Assembly (NCBI RefSeq): GCF_016908515.1
Contig: NZ_JAFBEA010000002.1
Span: 186,001-250,000, forward strand
Reading direction: 5' to 3'
Source of the DNA: Virgibacillus halotolerans
Lineage (GTDB): Bacteria > Bacillota > Bacilli > Bacillales > Amphibacillaceae
Length of the DNA: 64,000 bases
Shown here: piece by piece, positions 33,867-43,134 of the stretch
How the letters are laid out: each line of letters begins with the position of its first letter
Position numbering within the stretch: the first letter of the stretch is position 1
Position numbers and translations under genes: made by a program
The notes under the pieces: model-generated
What the model was told of the DNA's origin: nothing
The model's input: the letters and a program-made list of their open reading frames with translations, nothing else
Database searches by the model: none

Positions 33867-34844
33867 CTACTTAAAATGTTTACCCGTTTGAGCTACTTCC
33901 ATTGTTTTCTGAATATATTTAGCCGATTTGTGCATTAACTCGGTTTCTTGCGGATCTAACTCAATTTCTAATTGCTGTTCGACGCCATTCCGACCGATGA
34001 TGCACGGCATACTAAAAGCAACATCCTTATCATATCCGTACTGCCCTCTTAATGTTGTACAGACTGGGTATACACTGCGTTCATCAAGCATAATGGCTTT
34101 TGCTAAGGTTACAGCGGCTTGTGCTACGCCAGCGTTGGTCCAGCCTTTCCCATTCAAGACATCATAGGCTGCTTGGACAACTTGTTGGCCCATTCTCTCT
34201 CTGTTTAATGGTTCTTTACCTACTAAAACGTTGTCTAATTCACTTTCTCCAAATCCTTGTACATTTAACCGGCTAAAGACAGGAAAAGCGGTGTACCCAT
34301 GTTCACCCATCATATATCCAGTTACACTCTTAGGATCGATATTATAATTGGAAGCAATTATTTGGCGAAAACGAGCAGAATCTAACATCGTTCCAGTTCC
34401 AAAAATGCGACCCTGAGGATAATCAAACTCATTTTCGGCAATATAAACCATTGCATCCAGTGGGTTTGTAATGAGAATAACAATGGCATCCATTGTGTAT
34501 TTGGTAATACCGGCCATGACTTCCCGAACGATTATAGCATTTTCTTCAGCTAGTAACGCCCGATCCGGTGTTTTATCATTATCTGATGTCACGATACTTG
34601 GACCAGCAGCACAAATAATGACATCTGCATCAGCACATTCTGCGTAATCGCCTGCACGTACAGCTGTGTTGGACATATAGGTTAGGGCGGTAGCATGTGC
34701 TTGGTCTAAAGCTTCACCAGTTGCGACTTTTTCATCTTTATCGATTAAGACAATATCGGAAAAGAGGTTTATTTTCATTGCATCTGCAAGTACATATGAA
34801 CCAACATGACCAGTCCCGACAATAACTAATTTATTTTTCTTCAT
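33867..34844 (-). CDS. L-lactate/2-hydroxyacid dehydrogenase family protein
   Basis: A 325-residue NAD-dependent dehydrogenase of the lactate/malate superfamily. The Rossmann motif is VIVGTGHVGSYVL, the substrate region ITNPLDAMVY, and the catalytic His lies in MMGEHGYTAFPVFSRLN. Ordinary lactate dehydrogenases have GEHGDSE at that place, and a Gln in the active-site loop. Here the loop (AGPSIVTSDNDKTPDRALLA) is longer, as in L-2-hydroxyisocaproate dehydrogenases. A branched or larger 2-oxo acid is therefore more likely than pyruvate. The ATG at 34844 follows CGGAGGT. It points toward the hydroxy-acid operon. Confidence 0.8.
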   Translation of the reverse strand: MKKNKLVIVGTGHVGSYVLADAMKINLFSDIVLIDKDEKVATGEALDQAHATALTYMSNTAVRAGDYAECADADVIICAAGPSIVTSDNDKTPDRALLAEENAIIVREVMAGITKYTMDAIVILITNPLDAMVYIAENEFDYPQGRIFGTGTMLDSARFRQIIASNYNIDPKSVTGYMMGEHGYTAFPVFSRLNVQGFGESELDNVLVGKEPLNRERMGQQVVQAAYDVLNGKGWTNAGVAQAAVTLAKAIMLDERSVYPVCTTLRGQYGYDKDVAFSMPCIIGRNGVEQQLEIELDPQETELMHKSAKYIQKTMEVAQTGKHFK

Positions 34845-35226
34845 CTCATTACCTCCGTTTTATGCTGCATCTATTGGTTGCAAACATTCCATCAATTAAA
34901 TTTATATATAATCTTTATTTTAACACTTCCATATTCACTTCACAAAAATAGGTGTTTTAAGCCTCTGTATATGAATGATAGTATTTCCGTTGTGGAAGAA
35001 TTGGCCAAAACGATTATAACTTACAGATACTTTGATTTATCACTTTTTGAATAGTAAGATTGCCTATAAGAGGAAATGTATGGAAGAGGAACAAAAATGG
35101 TTTAATCGCTATTGTTACAGGTTCTTTCGGGTGATTAGTAGATGAAGGGAAGTGCAGTGTTATGTAAATTTAACTTTCATAATGCTGCACTTTTATGCTG
35201 CAAATAAGAGTAAGGGGGGAATAAAA
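34845..35226. other. Divergent intergenic region
   Basis: About 380 bases between the dehydrogenase and FGGY kinase genes. It must hold both promoters. I see no convincing -35/-10 pair, cre site, sigma-54 promoter or RNA structure. Confidence 0.3.
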
Positions 35227-36711
35227 TTGGATTATATTGCAGTTTTTGATATTGGTACAACGTCGATTAAAGGCGTATTGATTGATCAAGAAGCGAATAC
35301 GATGGGGGCTTGTTCTGTTTTGCTGGAAACATACAACGGTCCTAACGATGAAGTAGAGCAAGATCCATTGGACTGGTGGAATGGGGTTAAAGAAATCTCA
35401 AACACGTGGTGGAAGGAAATGGGCTTTGATCCCAAACAAGTCGTGATGATTACCTTTTCCGGTCAAATGGAAGACGTTATTTTCATACCAAAAGATGAAG
35501 GGACTCCATTAAACAAGGCGATCTTATATTCTGACACACGTGCACATGAAGAAGCAGCTTTCATTAATTGCAAGATTCCTGCGATTGGGGAGAAGACAGG
35601 AAATGACATTAGGGCTTCAACCCCTATTGCAAAATTATTATGGTTAGAAAAAAACAAACCTAATTTATATAAGGATACAGCGTGTTTTGTATTTAATGCG
35701 AAAGACTTTATTATTTATAAAATGACGCATGCCTTCGTGACCGATCCTACCACTGGGGCTACAACAGGTATCATGAACTTGAAAAAACGTCAGTGGGAAA
35801 TGGACGCTGTAGAAGCATTGGGAATTGATACTAAGAAGCTACCCAAACTCCTAAATGCAGAAGCAATCGCTGGCTATCTATCTGCATGTGCCTCTGCTGA
35901 AACAGGTTTTGCCAAGGATACGCCTATTTTATGTGGAGCTGGGGATGCTGGTGCTTCCACCATGGCAGCTGGGACAGTTAACCAAGGGGACAGCTATTTA
36001 TATATTGGAACAACTGGCTGGGCAGCGATGATTCAAGAAGAAGTCAAAACGGATCATTCATTTGATGGTGTTTTTAATTTAGCGCATTTACCAGGGGAGA
36101 CTATTATTTCCATATCTCCACTTCTAAATGTTGGAAACGTACATCGTTGGGCAGTAGATACATTTGCAGGTGAAAAAGCATTTGATGATTTTGAAACGCT
36201 ATTAAGTAAGTCTTCCATAGGTAGTAATGGGATCCTATTTCTACCTTATATAAATGGGGAGAGATGCCCTGTAAATGATCCCGAGGCAAAAGGTGCATTC
36301 TGGGGTATTGGGCCCAAAACAGAGAAAAGTGATTTTGTGAGAGCAGTCATCGAGGGAATTTGTTTTTCTTTAAAACAGTTAATCGAACTATTTGTCACTG
36401 ATGCTTCGGGAACCATTACCCTTATTGGCGGGGGAACGAAAAGTGCTACATGGTGCCAGATTTTAGCGGATTGTATAGGAAGAACGATAAGGGTTCCTGC
36501 TGAAAGTGAATTCATGCCTGCGATAGGAGCTTCAGCATCCGCATTCGTTAAATTAGGTTGGGTGATAGATTACAAGGATTTTGCCGAACGCTTTATTAGA
36601 TCAACAACTTCAAGTGTATATCAGCCTAACTATGATAATCACAGAACATATAACGAGATCTTTGAACGTTTTTTAAAATTGTATCCCAGTTTAAAAAGCA
36701 TGTATCGTTAA
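35227..36711 (+). CDS. FGGY-family carbohydrate kinase
   Basis: A 494-residue sugar kinase. The N-terminal phosphate-binding motif is YIAVFDIGTTSIKGVLIDQE. ITFSGQMEDVIF and YSDTRAHEEA follow, with CGAGDAGASTMAAGTV in the middle and GGGTKSATWCQILADCIG with FMPAIGASASAFVKLGW at the end. Family members phosphorylate xylulose, gluconate, glycerol or related polyols, and this sequence does not settle which. The start is TTG at 35227 directly after AAGGGGGGAATAAAA; an upstream extension to 35152 lacks a ribosome binding site. It stands alone and is divergent from the 2-hydroxyacid dehydrogenase. Confidence 0.88.
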   Translation: MDYIAVFDIGTTSIKGVLIDQEANTMGACSVLLETYNGPNDEVEQDPLDWWNGVKEISNTWWKEMGFDPKQVVMITFSGQMEDVIFIPKDEGTPLNKAILYSDTRAHEEAAFINCKIPAIGEKTGNDIRASTPIAKLLWLEKNKPNLYKDTACFVFNAKDFIIYKMTHAFVTDPTTGATTGIMNLKKRQWEMDAVEALGIDTKKLPKLLNAEAIAGYLSACASAETGFAKDTPILCGAGDAGASTMAAGTVNQGDSYLYIGTTGWAAMIQEEVKTDHSFDGVFNLAHLPGETIISISPLLNVGNVHRWAVDTFAGEKAFDDFETLLSKSSIGSNGILFLPYINGERCPVNDPEAKGAFWGIGPKTEKSDFVRAVIEGICFSLKQLIELFVTDASGTITLIGGGTKSATWCQILADCIGRTIRVPAESEFMPAIGASASAFVKLGWVIDYKDFAERFIRSTTSSVYQPNYDNHRTYNEIFERFLKLYPSLKSMYR

Positions 36712-36908
36712 GGGGATAGTTTAAATACCAACATAAGATTATTCAGAAAATGAAAGTAGTGACCTCTAGATCGTATTTTAAAATATTTATATGCAATGTC
36801 TATTGTATTAGATTACCAAGAGGCTTTTCTAATTATCGGATTGATAACTATTCAATTGATCTGGAAAAAGGATCTTTTCTCTGAATTAAACAAAAAGGAG
36901 TCCGATAT

Positions 36909-37256
36909 ATGTCAAGAAAGATACTATTGAAGGTCTTCATTATTTTGCTTTTAACCGTACTCGTAGCTTGTTCAATCGTTTTTCTTTATTTTTATAATGG
37001 AAAAAAAGATGTGTCTAAAAAAGTTGATGATTATTTGGTTGAACAAAATTCTAAAACTAATATAAAGGAAAAGAAACTATTATATGATTGGAAAATAGGG
37101 GAGTTTTATTCAAAGGTTACTTTTAAAGATGAACCGGAAAATTTTTATGAAATTTATGTTGAATCTAACTCAAATGTAGATGTAACAGGATATAATGATG
37201 AAGGTGAGCAAATTACAGATAAAAACAAAGGGAAGTATATTATAGATTCAAAATAA
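36909..37256 (+). CDS. DUF3139-like membrane-anchored protein
   Basis: A 115-residue protein with one N-terminal membrane helix (KVFIILLLTVLVACSIVFLY) and an outer domain KKVDDYLVEQ to KGKYIIDSK. The middle segment LLYDWKIGEFYSKVTFKDEP resembles the DUF3139 family of small Bacillus envelope proteins. The Cys21 lies within the hydrophobic helix and is not a convincing lipobox. AAAAAGGAG precedes the ATG. The small membrane protein that follows 52 bases later is probably cotranscribed. Function is unknown. Confidence 0.7.
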   Translation: MSRKILLKVFIILLLTVLVACSIVFLYFYNGKKDVSKKVDDYLVEQNSKTNIKEKKLLYDWKIGEFYSKVTFKDEPENFYEIYVESNSNVDVTGYNDEGEQITDKNKGKYIIDSK

Positions 37257-37308
37257 TTAAGTGAAGGTACAGATATTCAGGGAAGAACAGTTAGAAGAGG
37301 GTGTTAAT

Positions 37309-37572
37309 ATGAACAGAATAACAAAGATATCTATTCTAATTTTAAGTGTGATAGCAGTTCTATGTTTCTCTTTCATTCCTGACTTTGGTGTTAGAACGGA
37401 GGGTGGATCCCATTTTTTCGGATTTCCGGCCGAATGGTTAGGTCTCTACGGTAACGCAGGGTTTAGCTTTATGGGTTTAGGTTTCCTATTTAATATTGCA
37501 TTTTTTTATTTTATCTTTCTATTCGTATTTAAATTCTTGATTAAAATCTTTTCCGTTAATAAACAGCGTTAA
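37309..37572 (+). CDS. Small membrane protein, unknown function
   Basis: An 87-residue protein with two hydrophobic helices (ISILILSVIAVLCFSFIPDF, and one from about residue 48 to 76 rich in Phe). Between them is an aromatic, Gly-rich outer loop (GGSHFFGFPAEWLGLYGNAG). I chose ATG at 37309, preceded by GAGGGTG, over an upstream GTG at 37261. It follows the DUF3139-like gene closely. No family is recognised. Confidence 0.6.
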   Translation: MNRITKISILILSVIAVLCFSFIPDFGVRTEGGSHFFGFPAEWLGLYGNAGFSFMGLGFLFNIAFFYFIFLFVFKFLIKIFSVNKQR

Positions 37573-37648
37573 TACAACCCGCAGCTAATCTTGAAGCATT
37601 ATGAATAAGAGATTTAAAACAAGTCTAATATACAAGGAGATGTAAAAC

Positions 37649-38446
37649 ATGTATCTTACCGAATATCATCATCATACAGATAACTCGTTTGATTCCAAGG
37701 CAAACATGTATGATGTTTGTGAACAAGCCATACGTAAAGGAATAGATGAAATCTGTTTTACTGAGCATTTCTCGGTTAACCCAAAAGTTCCTACTTATGG
37801 ACATATGGATTTTGATCGATACTTTTCACAAATCAATGCGTGTCGTGAAGCGTATAAAGGGAAATTGGTAATTAAAGCTGGTATCGAACTCTGTGAACCT
37901 TACTTATTAATAAAGGAATATGAACAGGCATTAAAAGACTTGGATTTAGATTTCATTCTTGGTTCTGTTCATAATATCAACGAAGAGAAACTAAGAAAAT
38001 ATATGACGGGTAAAGAAAATCATGCTGTTTACCAAGGATATTTTGAAGCAGTGTATGAGCTGGTATCAAATGCTGATATTGATGTCATTGCACATTTCGA
38101 CTTAATGAAACGCTATGCAATGGAGTCGCTTGGGAATTACAAATTCGCAGATTTCCAGGGAATAATCGAGCTTATTTTGAAAAAGGCAATTGAACGGGGA
38201 ATTGGGTTGGAGATCAATACGTCTGGCATACCCAATGTAAAAGTGAAGGAAGCCTTTCCTAAAATGGACGTTTTAAAACTGTATAGATCACTTGGTGGGG
38301 AAATATTGACGATTGGTTCGGATTCTCATCGTGCGGAAACAGTAGGATCTATGTTGGAAGATGCACTTTCTATAGCAAGGGAAGCTGGTTTTCAATATAT
38401 TTATACATTTGAAAGGCGAGCGGCTAAGAGCGTTAAAATAACCTGA
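37649..38446 (+). CDS. PHP-domain phosphatase, histidinol-phosphatase HisJ type
   Basis: A 265-residue metal-dependent phosphatase of the PHP family. Metal ligands are visible in YHHHTDNSFD (residue 6 on), ICFTEHFS, IKAGIELCE, LGSVHNIN, DVIAHFDLMKRY and TIGSDSHRAE. The length and order match HisJ/HisK histidinol-phosphatases, which remove phosphate from L-histidinol phosphate in histidine biosynthesis. No other his gene is nearby, so another small phosphate ester is possible. AAGGAGATG precedes the ATG, and an inverted repeat follows the gene. Confidence 0.85.
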   Translation: MYLTEYHHHTDNSFDSKANMYDVCEQAIRKGIDEICFTEHFSVNPKVPTYGHMDFDRYFSQINACREAYKGKLVIKAGIELCEPYLLIKEYEQALKDLDLDFILGSVHNINEEKLRKYMTGKENHAVYQGYFEAVYELVSNADIDVIAHFDLMKRYAMESLGNYKFADFQGIIELILKKAIERGIGLEINTSGIPNVKVKEAFPKMDVLKLYRSLGGEILTIGSDSHRAETVGSMLEDALSIAREAGFQYIYTFERRAAKSVKIT

Positions 38447-38496
38447 ATTGATTTTAAATGGCTAAAGTGTCGTATGCATAATGTACAGTGTGTAAG

Positions 38497-38529
38497 AGAT
38501 CGACTAGCCAACTAATGGGAAGTCGATCT
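38497..38529. terminator. Hairpin between convergent genes
   Basis: AGATCGACT and AGTCGATCT form a perfect 9-bp stem. It lies between the PHP phosphatase and a convergent membrane-protein gene, and could terminate both. Confidence 0.5.
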
Positions 38530-38534
38530 ACGCT

Positions 38535-39374
38535 TCATTTAGCTAAAAAACGTTTTCGCGATTTTGTTTTTAGTCGCGTGTTTTCATCATTCATCTTTCC
38601 TTTTATTTCGTCGATGATGTTTAATGTATTTGCTGCATGATTGTAGATGTAGATAGGCGTAAACATGTTATATGCATTCGTATACTGTTTGTCAGACAGG
38701 ATAAATCTTTCTTTATCCAAGGTATATACAAAATATAGCTTGTTCAGTTGATCATTCACTTCTGACTGTGGAACGGCACGTACGTTGTATGCAAGCCTTT
38801 GGTGCGATAGTATATTGGCTAAATAGGTCAAATAAAGAAGTATAAGGGCATAAAGTACAGTTAAAATAGTTAATGTCAGTAAGATATGTTCTATAGAAAA
38901 TTCATCAACATTTAAATTGATCGAAAAAGCGATCAACAAAGCAGGTAAAAAAATTAGAAAATAGGTAAGCTTCGCAAGCAACATCATAATTTGCTTTTTG
39001 AATACAGACATTTTCCGTATGCCTGGGAACGCCCCTGTAATCAAAAGGAAATAAAAAAGGAAACCTCCAATAAGGAATAAAATGCCGTATATGGATGCTA
39101 AAATTAATGTTTTTCCAAATGGTAATTTGAACATGGTATGTTGAAAAAAGGGTAGGTCCATTATTAAACCGTATCCTGTTATGGCAGAAAATAATAAAGC
39201 GGTTATTAATACACCAACTATTTCATTCTTTTTTCTATTTTGTTTGGTAGACAGTATGCTATCCATCTCTGTTTGATAAAATACCTTGATGAATCCCTTG
39301 CTTATGATCCCAATAATAATAGATAAAGGTACAATAATGTTAAAAAAGCCCATAAAGTGCTGTAATATGTTCAA
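38535..39374 (-). CDS. Integral membrane protein, unknown function
   Basis: A 279-residue protein with six likely hydrophobic helices: residues about 8-28, 52-72, 88-115, 130-152, 165-190 and a possible short one between. A long hydrophilic C-terminal tail (about 200-279) is probably cytoplasmic and ends in KTKSRKRFLAK. The TTG start at 39374 follows AAAAGGGGATGG. No domain or motif is recognised, and the neighbours do not suggest a role. Confidence 0.65.
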   Translation of the reverse strand: MNILQHFMGFFNIIVPLSIIIGIISKGFIKVFYQTEMDSILSTKQNRKKNEIVGVLITALLFSAITGYGLIMDLPFFQHTMFKLPFGKTLILASIYGILFLIGGFLFYFLLITGAFPGIRKMSVFKKQIMMLLAKLTYFLIFLPALLIAFSINLNVDEFSIEHILLTLTILTVLYALILLYLTYLANILSHQRLAYNVRAVPQSEVNDQLNKLYFVYTLDKERFILSDKQYTNAYNMFTPIYIYNHAANTLNIIDEIKGKMNDENTRLKTKSRKRFLAK

Positions 39375-39658
39375 GATTTACCATCCCCTTTTAATGAAGC
39401 TTCACTTTATGATATCAAATTTCTAGTGTTTGTTATATAGCGAATCACGTGTGCCGTGACTAGACAGATGGAAAAGAGAACCCAAACTTTGTTTTATATG
39501 TTAGAACCGTTGATATATCTCATGTGTGGTTTTAGTTGGCCTTCTGATGTTTGCTGTACAGGCGGGGCAAGGAATGCTTATATATGATAAAATAGTAGAA
39601 TCGTAAAAAAATCTATACATGGAAAAATATCAACAACCGACTTAGGGGTGGAACAAGC

Positions 39659-40843
39659 TTGAATAAAAAGGACATAGCCAATTTTCGTAAACAATTTAAA
39701 ATTAATAATGATCTATTAGAAATACATGACATCTTTAATGTGTACATTATGAAGGAATCGAGTGAGATCTATCATCACCAAAGTGTCCCATTTGAATTAC
39801 TTGAAGAGGAGCAAAAAGAACTATTTATGGCCAATTTTAAAAAAGTACTAACAGGCCAATTGGACGAGAAAATATTTGAATTAAAGTTCCAGCGTGATGT
39901 AGAAGATAACAGTCAGCTGATTTTACACCAAGGTCTGCTAAGTAACAATGCAGAAGAATGGTATGGACAGATGCTGCGCCTCGTAGAAAAAATGCTTAAA
40001 GATAAGCAATATGAAATGGACATTGTTATCACCTTTATTCGCGGAGAATATAGGAAGCCGATGAAACGTAGCAATGCAGAAGAAAGTTCCCGAGATGCGG
40101 TTTATTCCAATCCATTTATTCTGTGCAGCATGAATAAAACGCAAGACCCTAAAAAGGAATTACTGTTTGATTATGTGGAAAAGGAGTTTAAATATCATGT
40201 TGTCGTAGATCCAATTATCAATCTGAAAGCACCGATGTCCGGATTTTTATTTCCGTGTTTCACGGATCATGCTGCAGATGTCAATCATGTGCTTTATTCC
40301 GCAGGGAAAGCGTATGAACTCGATTATCACCTCATAGAAGAAGTATTAAATGCCGAAGAAACAATGACTGCTGAAGATGATAAAGTGGTTTTTGAGGAAA
40401 TAGTGAAAAAAGTAGCAGGAGACCAAATCAATACATCCACACTTTCTAATGTATACGATGAGATTCAACGAACCATAGAAGAAAATGAGGAAGAAGAAAT
40501 ACCGAAGTTTGACTACAATGATGTAGAAAAAGTATTGACAAGCAGTGGCGTGCAAGATATCGATAAAGAAAAGGTAGAAGATGCATTTAAGACGGTAATT
40601 GATGATGAAAAATACGAGTTAAAAGCAAGTAGCATTGTACCGAAATATACATCAAAGTCAATCAAAATCAAGACAAAAGTAGCGGATATTAAAGTGAGTC
40701 CACAAGACTTAAGATATGTACGCCAAGTGCATTTCAACGGGAAAATCAGCCTTATGATTGAGGTGGAAGAAAACACGGTGATTGAAGGATTTGAAATGAT
40801 TCCAGAAGCTTTATTTGAGAAAGGGAAAGAGAATGAGGATTGA
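39659..40843 (+). CDS. DUF4317 family protein
   Basis: A 394-residue soluble protein beginning MNKKDIANFRKQFKINNDLL, a start typical of DUF4317 proteins of Firmicutes. Other segments are IHDIFNVYIMKESSEIYHHQ, FIRGEYRKPMKRSN and NPFILCSMNKT, then DYVEKEFKYHVVVDPIINLK and APMSGFLFPCFTDHAADVNH. The C-terminal third is acidic and Lys/Glu-rich. The TTG start follows TAGGGGTGG. The function of the family is not known, although the protein is conserved and cytoplasmic. Confidence 0.8.
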   Translation: MNKKDIANFRKQFKINNDLLEIHDIFNVYIMKESSEIYHHQSVPFELLEEEQKELFMANFKKVLTGQLDEKIFELKFQRDVEDNSQLILHQGLLSNNAEEWYGQMLRLVEKMLKDKQYEMDIVITFIRGEYRKPMKRSNAEESSRDAVYSNPFILCSMNKTQDPKKELLFDYVEKEFKYHVVVDPIINLKAPMSGFLFPCFTDHAADVNHVLYSAGKAYELDYHLIEEVLNAEETMTAEDDKVVFEEIVKKVAGDQINTSTLSNVYDEIQRTIEENEEEEIPKFDYNDVEKVLTSSGVQDIDKEKVEDAFKTVIDDEKYELKASSIVPKYTSKSIKIKTKVADIKVSPQDLRYVRQVHFNGKISLMIEVEENTVIEGFEMIPEALFEKGKENED

Positions 40844-40884
40844 TTGTTGATCATTTATCGACGACAGATGCAAGAAGGGGGTGA

Positions 40885-41031
40885 ATGTTACTGAAAAAAG
40901 GTCGATCAGGGAATGCAAGAAGGGCTGATACGGGCTTTGATAATGTTTATGAGATTGCTAAAGACTCGGCAAAAGATAGCGATTATTTAATCAATCAAGA
41001 AGTGTTTGAAGTATTTTATAAAGCATTGTAG
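40885..41031 (+). CDS. Possible 48-residue ORF
   Basis: The frame reads MLLKKGRSGNARRADTGFDN to VFEVFYKAL. AAGGGGGTGA lies immediately before the ATG, with almost no spacing, which weakens the call. It could be a small protein or the remnant of a larger gene between the DUF4317 and lipoprotein genes. No family is recognised. Confidence 0.3.
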   Translation: MLLKKGRSGNARRADTGFDNVYEIAKDSAKDSDYLINQEVFEVFYKAL

Positions 41032-41110
41032 TTAAGCGTGAACTCGTAAAGTAGATCAGCTGAAATACATAAAGTCTTAAAAATGTAGTTAAGAGGGGAA
41101 TTACATAGAT

Positions 41111-41509
41111 ATGGTAAACAACTTCAGTAAATTGGTGATCATTGTATTTGGACTTATACTATTAGTGAGCTGTAAGCCGTCAGATAAGTATACCGGTGAT
41201 TGGTATGCGCTTTCGAATTCGGGTGAAAAAGTAGAAATCCATTTTTCAAAGGATAAGATAATGACGATTAATGATGAAAATGGCAATGAGGAAACATATG
41301 AGATTAACCAAACTGCTGCAGGGTTTCAGAATAATCTCGGATATTATCGGGTTGAAATTGACGAAGCAAGTCATTATGTAATATTTGAAAACAAAAAAGA
41401 TGAAGACAATGCGCAACTCGTAAAACAAACGAACCATGCAAGTGACTTTGAAGATGTTGTAGGAGAAATTTTATACAAGATGAATAGAGATGATTTTCCG
41501 ACTGAATAA
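41111..41509 (+). CDS. Small lipoprotein, unknown function
   Basis: A 132-residue protein with an N-terminal signal and lipobox LVSC (Cys21), so it should be lipid-anchored to the outer face of the membrane. The mature part begins KPSDKYTGDWYALSNSGEKV and reads like one small beta-rich domain of the kind that measures a substrate-free fold (KDKIMTINDENGNEETYEIN). AGAGGGGAA lies 12 bases before the ATG. No family assignment is possible from memory. Confidence 0.65.
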   Translation: MVNNFSKLVIIVFGLILLVSCKPSDKYTGDWYALSNSGEKVEIHFSKDKIMTINDENGNEETYEINQTAAGFQNNLGYYRVEIDEASHYVIFENKKDEDNAQLVKQTNHASDFEDVVGEILYKMNRDDFPTE

Positions 41510-41629
41510 GATGAGAACAGTACATGTGGGATAGAATTGATAATTGCATTAATAATGATAAACAATATAAAGAAGCCAATAAAATATCGGAATAATCGCC
41601 AAATCATAGATATTACCCTATAATGAATA

Positions 41630-41675
41630 AAGGAAGTCCTTCTCTTATTTTAAGAGAAGTTCTTCCTTTATTTTA
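41630..41675 (+). terminator. Long hairpin terminator
   Basis: CTTCTCTT and AAGAGAAG form the inner stem, extended by AGGAAG and CTTCCT around small bulges, followed by TTATTTTATTT. It lies upstream of the HAD phosphatase and probably ends the lipoprotein transcript. Confidence 0.7.
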
Positions 41676-41745
41676 TTTGGACTCTATTTTAATAAACATA
41701 GATAATTTATTCGGAAACGGATTATACAAGCCAGGAGGAATGAAT

Positions 41746-42573
41746 GTGTATAAATTAGTCGCAATTGATATCGATGGTACGCTCATCAATGGGCATGGGG
41801 AAATCACTCCAGAAGTTAATGCTGCTATTCAAGCTGTTCAAGAAAAAGGTGTCAAAGTGGTTCTTGTTACTGGAAGGCCAATTGGCGGTGTCACAACATT
41901 TGTAGAAGAACTAGGATTAAATGAAGAAGAAGATTTCGTCATCACGTATAATGGTGCATTTGTTCAAAATACTTATACGGGTGAAGTGATTTTACAAAAC
42001 TTCTTAACTTACAATGACTTGGAAGGTTTATACGAATTAAGCCAAGAACTTAATTCTCCAATGCATTACTTTGACTTAAATAATGTATATACGCCAAACA
42101 AGGCAATCAGCAGATATACAGTTTACGAATCCTTTACTAACCAAGTACCACTTCATTATCAGCCGATTGAGGAAGCACCAATGGACATTCAAATGCCTAA
42201 AGTGATGTATATTGATGATGAAGTAAGTTTAAATAAAATCATTGATGCTATTCCCGAGTCATTCAAGGAAAAATATACGATGGTTAAAAGTGCGGCATAC
42301 TTCCTAGAAATTCTCCATCCACTCGTAAGTAAGGGAAGTGTTGTTAAGCAACTTGCGGAAAAGCTTTCCATTAAGCGAGAAGAAATTATTTGTATCGGGG
42401 ATGGCGGAAACGATTTGAGCATGATTGAATATGCTGGCTGTGGCGTGGCAATGGATAACGCAATTCCCGCTGTAAAAGAAGCCGCTGATTTTCAAACGTT
42501 GTCAAATAACGAAAATGGCGTCGCTTATGCGATTGAAAAATTGGTGTTAAATGAAGACGCATTGGTGAAGTGA
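41746..42573 (+). CDS. HAD-superfamily Cof-type phosphatase
   Basis: A 275-residue hydrolase of the Cof/YidA subfamily, which dephosphorylates sugar phosphates or cofactors. Motif I is LVAIDIDGTLI (nucleophile Asp), motif II VLVTGRPIGGV, motif III Lys in VSKGSVVKQLAEKL, and motif IV ICIGDGGNDLSMIEYAG. The cap domain sits between motifs II and III. The GTG at 41746 gives seven bases after AGGAGG, and its protein starts MYKLVAIDIDGTL as usual; ATG at 41740 is too close to the ribosome binding site. A strong terminator follows. Confidence 0.9.
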   Translation: MYKLVAIDIDGTLINGHGEITPEVNAAIQAVQEKGVKVVLVTGRPIGGVTTFVEELGLNEEEDFVITYNGAFVQNTYTGEVILQNFLTYNDLEGLYELSQELNSPMHYFDLNNVYTPNKAISRYTVYESFTNQVPLHYQPIEEAPMDIQMPKVMYIDDEVSLNKIIDAIPESFKEKYTMVKSAAYFLEILHPLVSKGSVVKQLAEKLSIKREEIICIGDGGNDLSMIEYAGCGVAMDNAIPAVKEAADFQTLSNNENGVAYAIEKLVLNEDALVK

Positions 42574-42596
42574 GTTTATTGATGTATAAGGTTAAA

Positions 42597-42652
42597 ATGA
42601 AAAAAGCGAAACAACCTGAGGGAGAATCTTGTGGTTGCTTCGCTTTTTTAGT
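42597..42652 (+). terminator. Terminator after the HAD phosphatase
   Basis: AAAAAGCGAA and TTCGCTTTTT form the outer stem, and CAACC and GGTTG continue it around a 1-base bulge. TTTT follows. The bases 42653-42800 show nothing else. Confidence 0.8.
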
Positions 42653-42810
42653 AAAAATGTTATTCGAGGAGATGACCATGTGCAAAATCTTCAACCCGAA
42701 GGACAAATAGCGGCTCAAATCAAAACAAGCGTTATGAGATAAAATATCCCAGCAAGAACTTTGATATTTCTATAGATGCTTGGTGAACATCATTAGTATA
42801 AAATTATGAT

Positions 42811-42839
42811 TTGACTTGTTGTTTAATATATGGTATATT
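42811..42839 (+). promoter_or_regulatory. Sigma-A promoter of a small transcription unit
   Basis: TTGACT, a 17-base spacer and TATATT. Transcription should start near 42846 and give a leader of about 130 bases before the 39-residue ORF. Confidence 0.65.
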
Positions 42840-42845
42840 TAAGTA

Positions 42846-42946
42846 CTGGATCGACAAGGGAACAATTTCGTTTTAATCTATAGCTGCAGCTTAATAGGAA
42901 AAACCAGCCACCTTGTTCTATCGAATAAGATGGCTTTGTTCTTTTT
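42846..42946 (+). ncRNA. Attenuator-like leader with terminator hairpin
   Basis: The hairpin at 42906-42935 (AGCCACCTTGTTC and GAATAAGATGGCT, one mismatch and one G-T, 4-base loop) is followed by TTGTTCTTTTT, as in an intrinsic terminator. Upstream, ACAAGG (from 42857) can pair with CCTTGT inside the left arm of that hairpin, which would prevent its formation. This is the layout of a terminator/antiterminator switch or of a short regulatory RNA. It matches no riboswitch class that I know. Confidence 0.45.
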
Positions 42947-42975
42947 GGTCCATTATTTAAGGGAGGTGAGATCAT

Positions 42976-43095
42976 ATGACAAGACAGTGGAATTTCATTT
43001 TAGAAAATAAGCTAATTACCGTTTATGATATAAATGTAAAACAAGCGAAGAAACAAGCTTTGGAAATAAGTAAAGAATTACAGAAATCAGTTTAA
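42976..43095 (+). CDS. 39-residue protein, unknown function
   Basis: The ORF starts MTRQWNFILENKLITVYDIN and ends KKQALEISKELQKSV, probably a beta hairpin followed by an amphipathic helix. GGGAGGTGA lies seven bases before the ATG, an excellent site, and a terminator follows directly. It has its own promoter and a structured leader. The strong signals on both sides make a genuine small gene likely, although it is below usual annotation limits. Confidence 0.6.
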   Translation: MTRQWNFILENKLITVYDINVKQAKKQALEISKELQKSV

Positions 43096-43099
43096 TAAA

Positions 43100-43134
43100 A
43101 ACACCGACCTCACATAAAATGGTTGGTGTTTTTT
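43100..43134 (+). terminator. Terminator of the small gene
   Basis: AAACACCGACC pairs with GGTTGGTGTTT (one G-T) and is followed by TTTT. The 260 bases after it, up to the VanZ gene, contain no supported gene. Confidence 0.8.
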
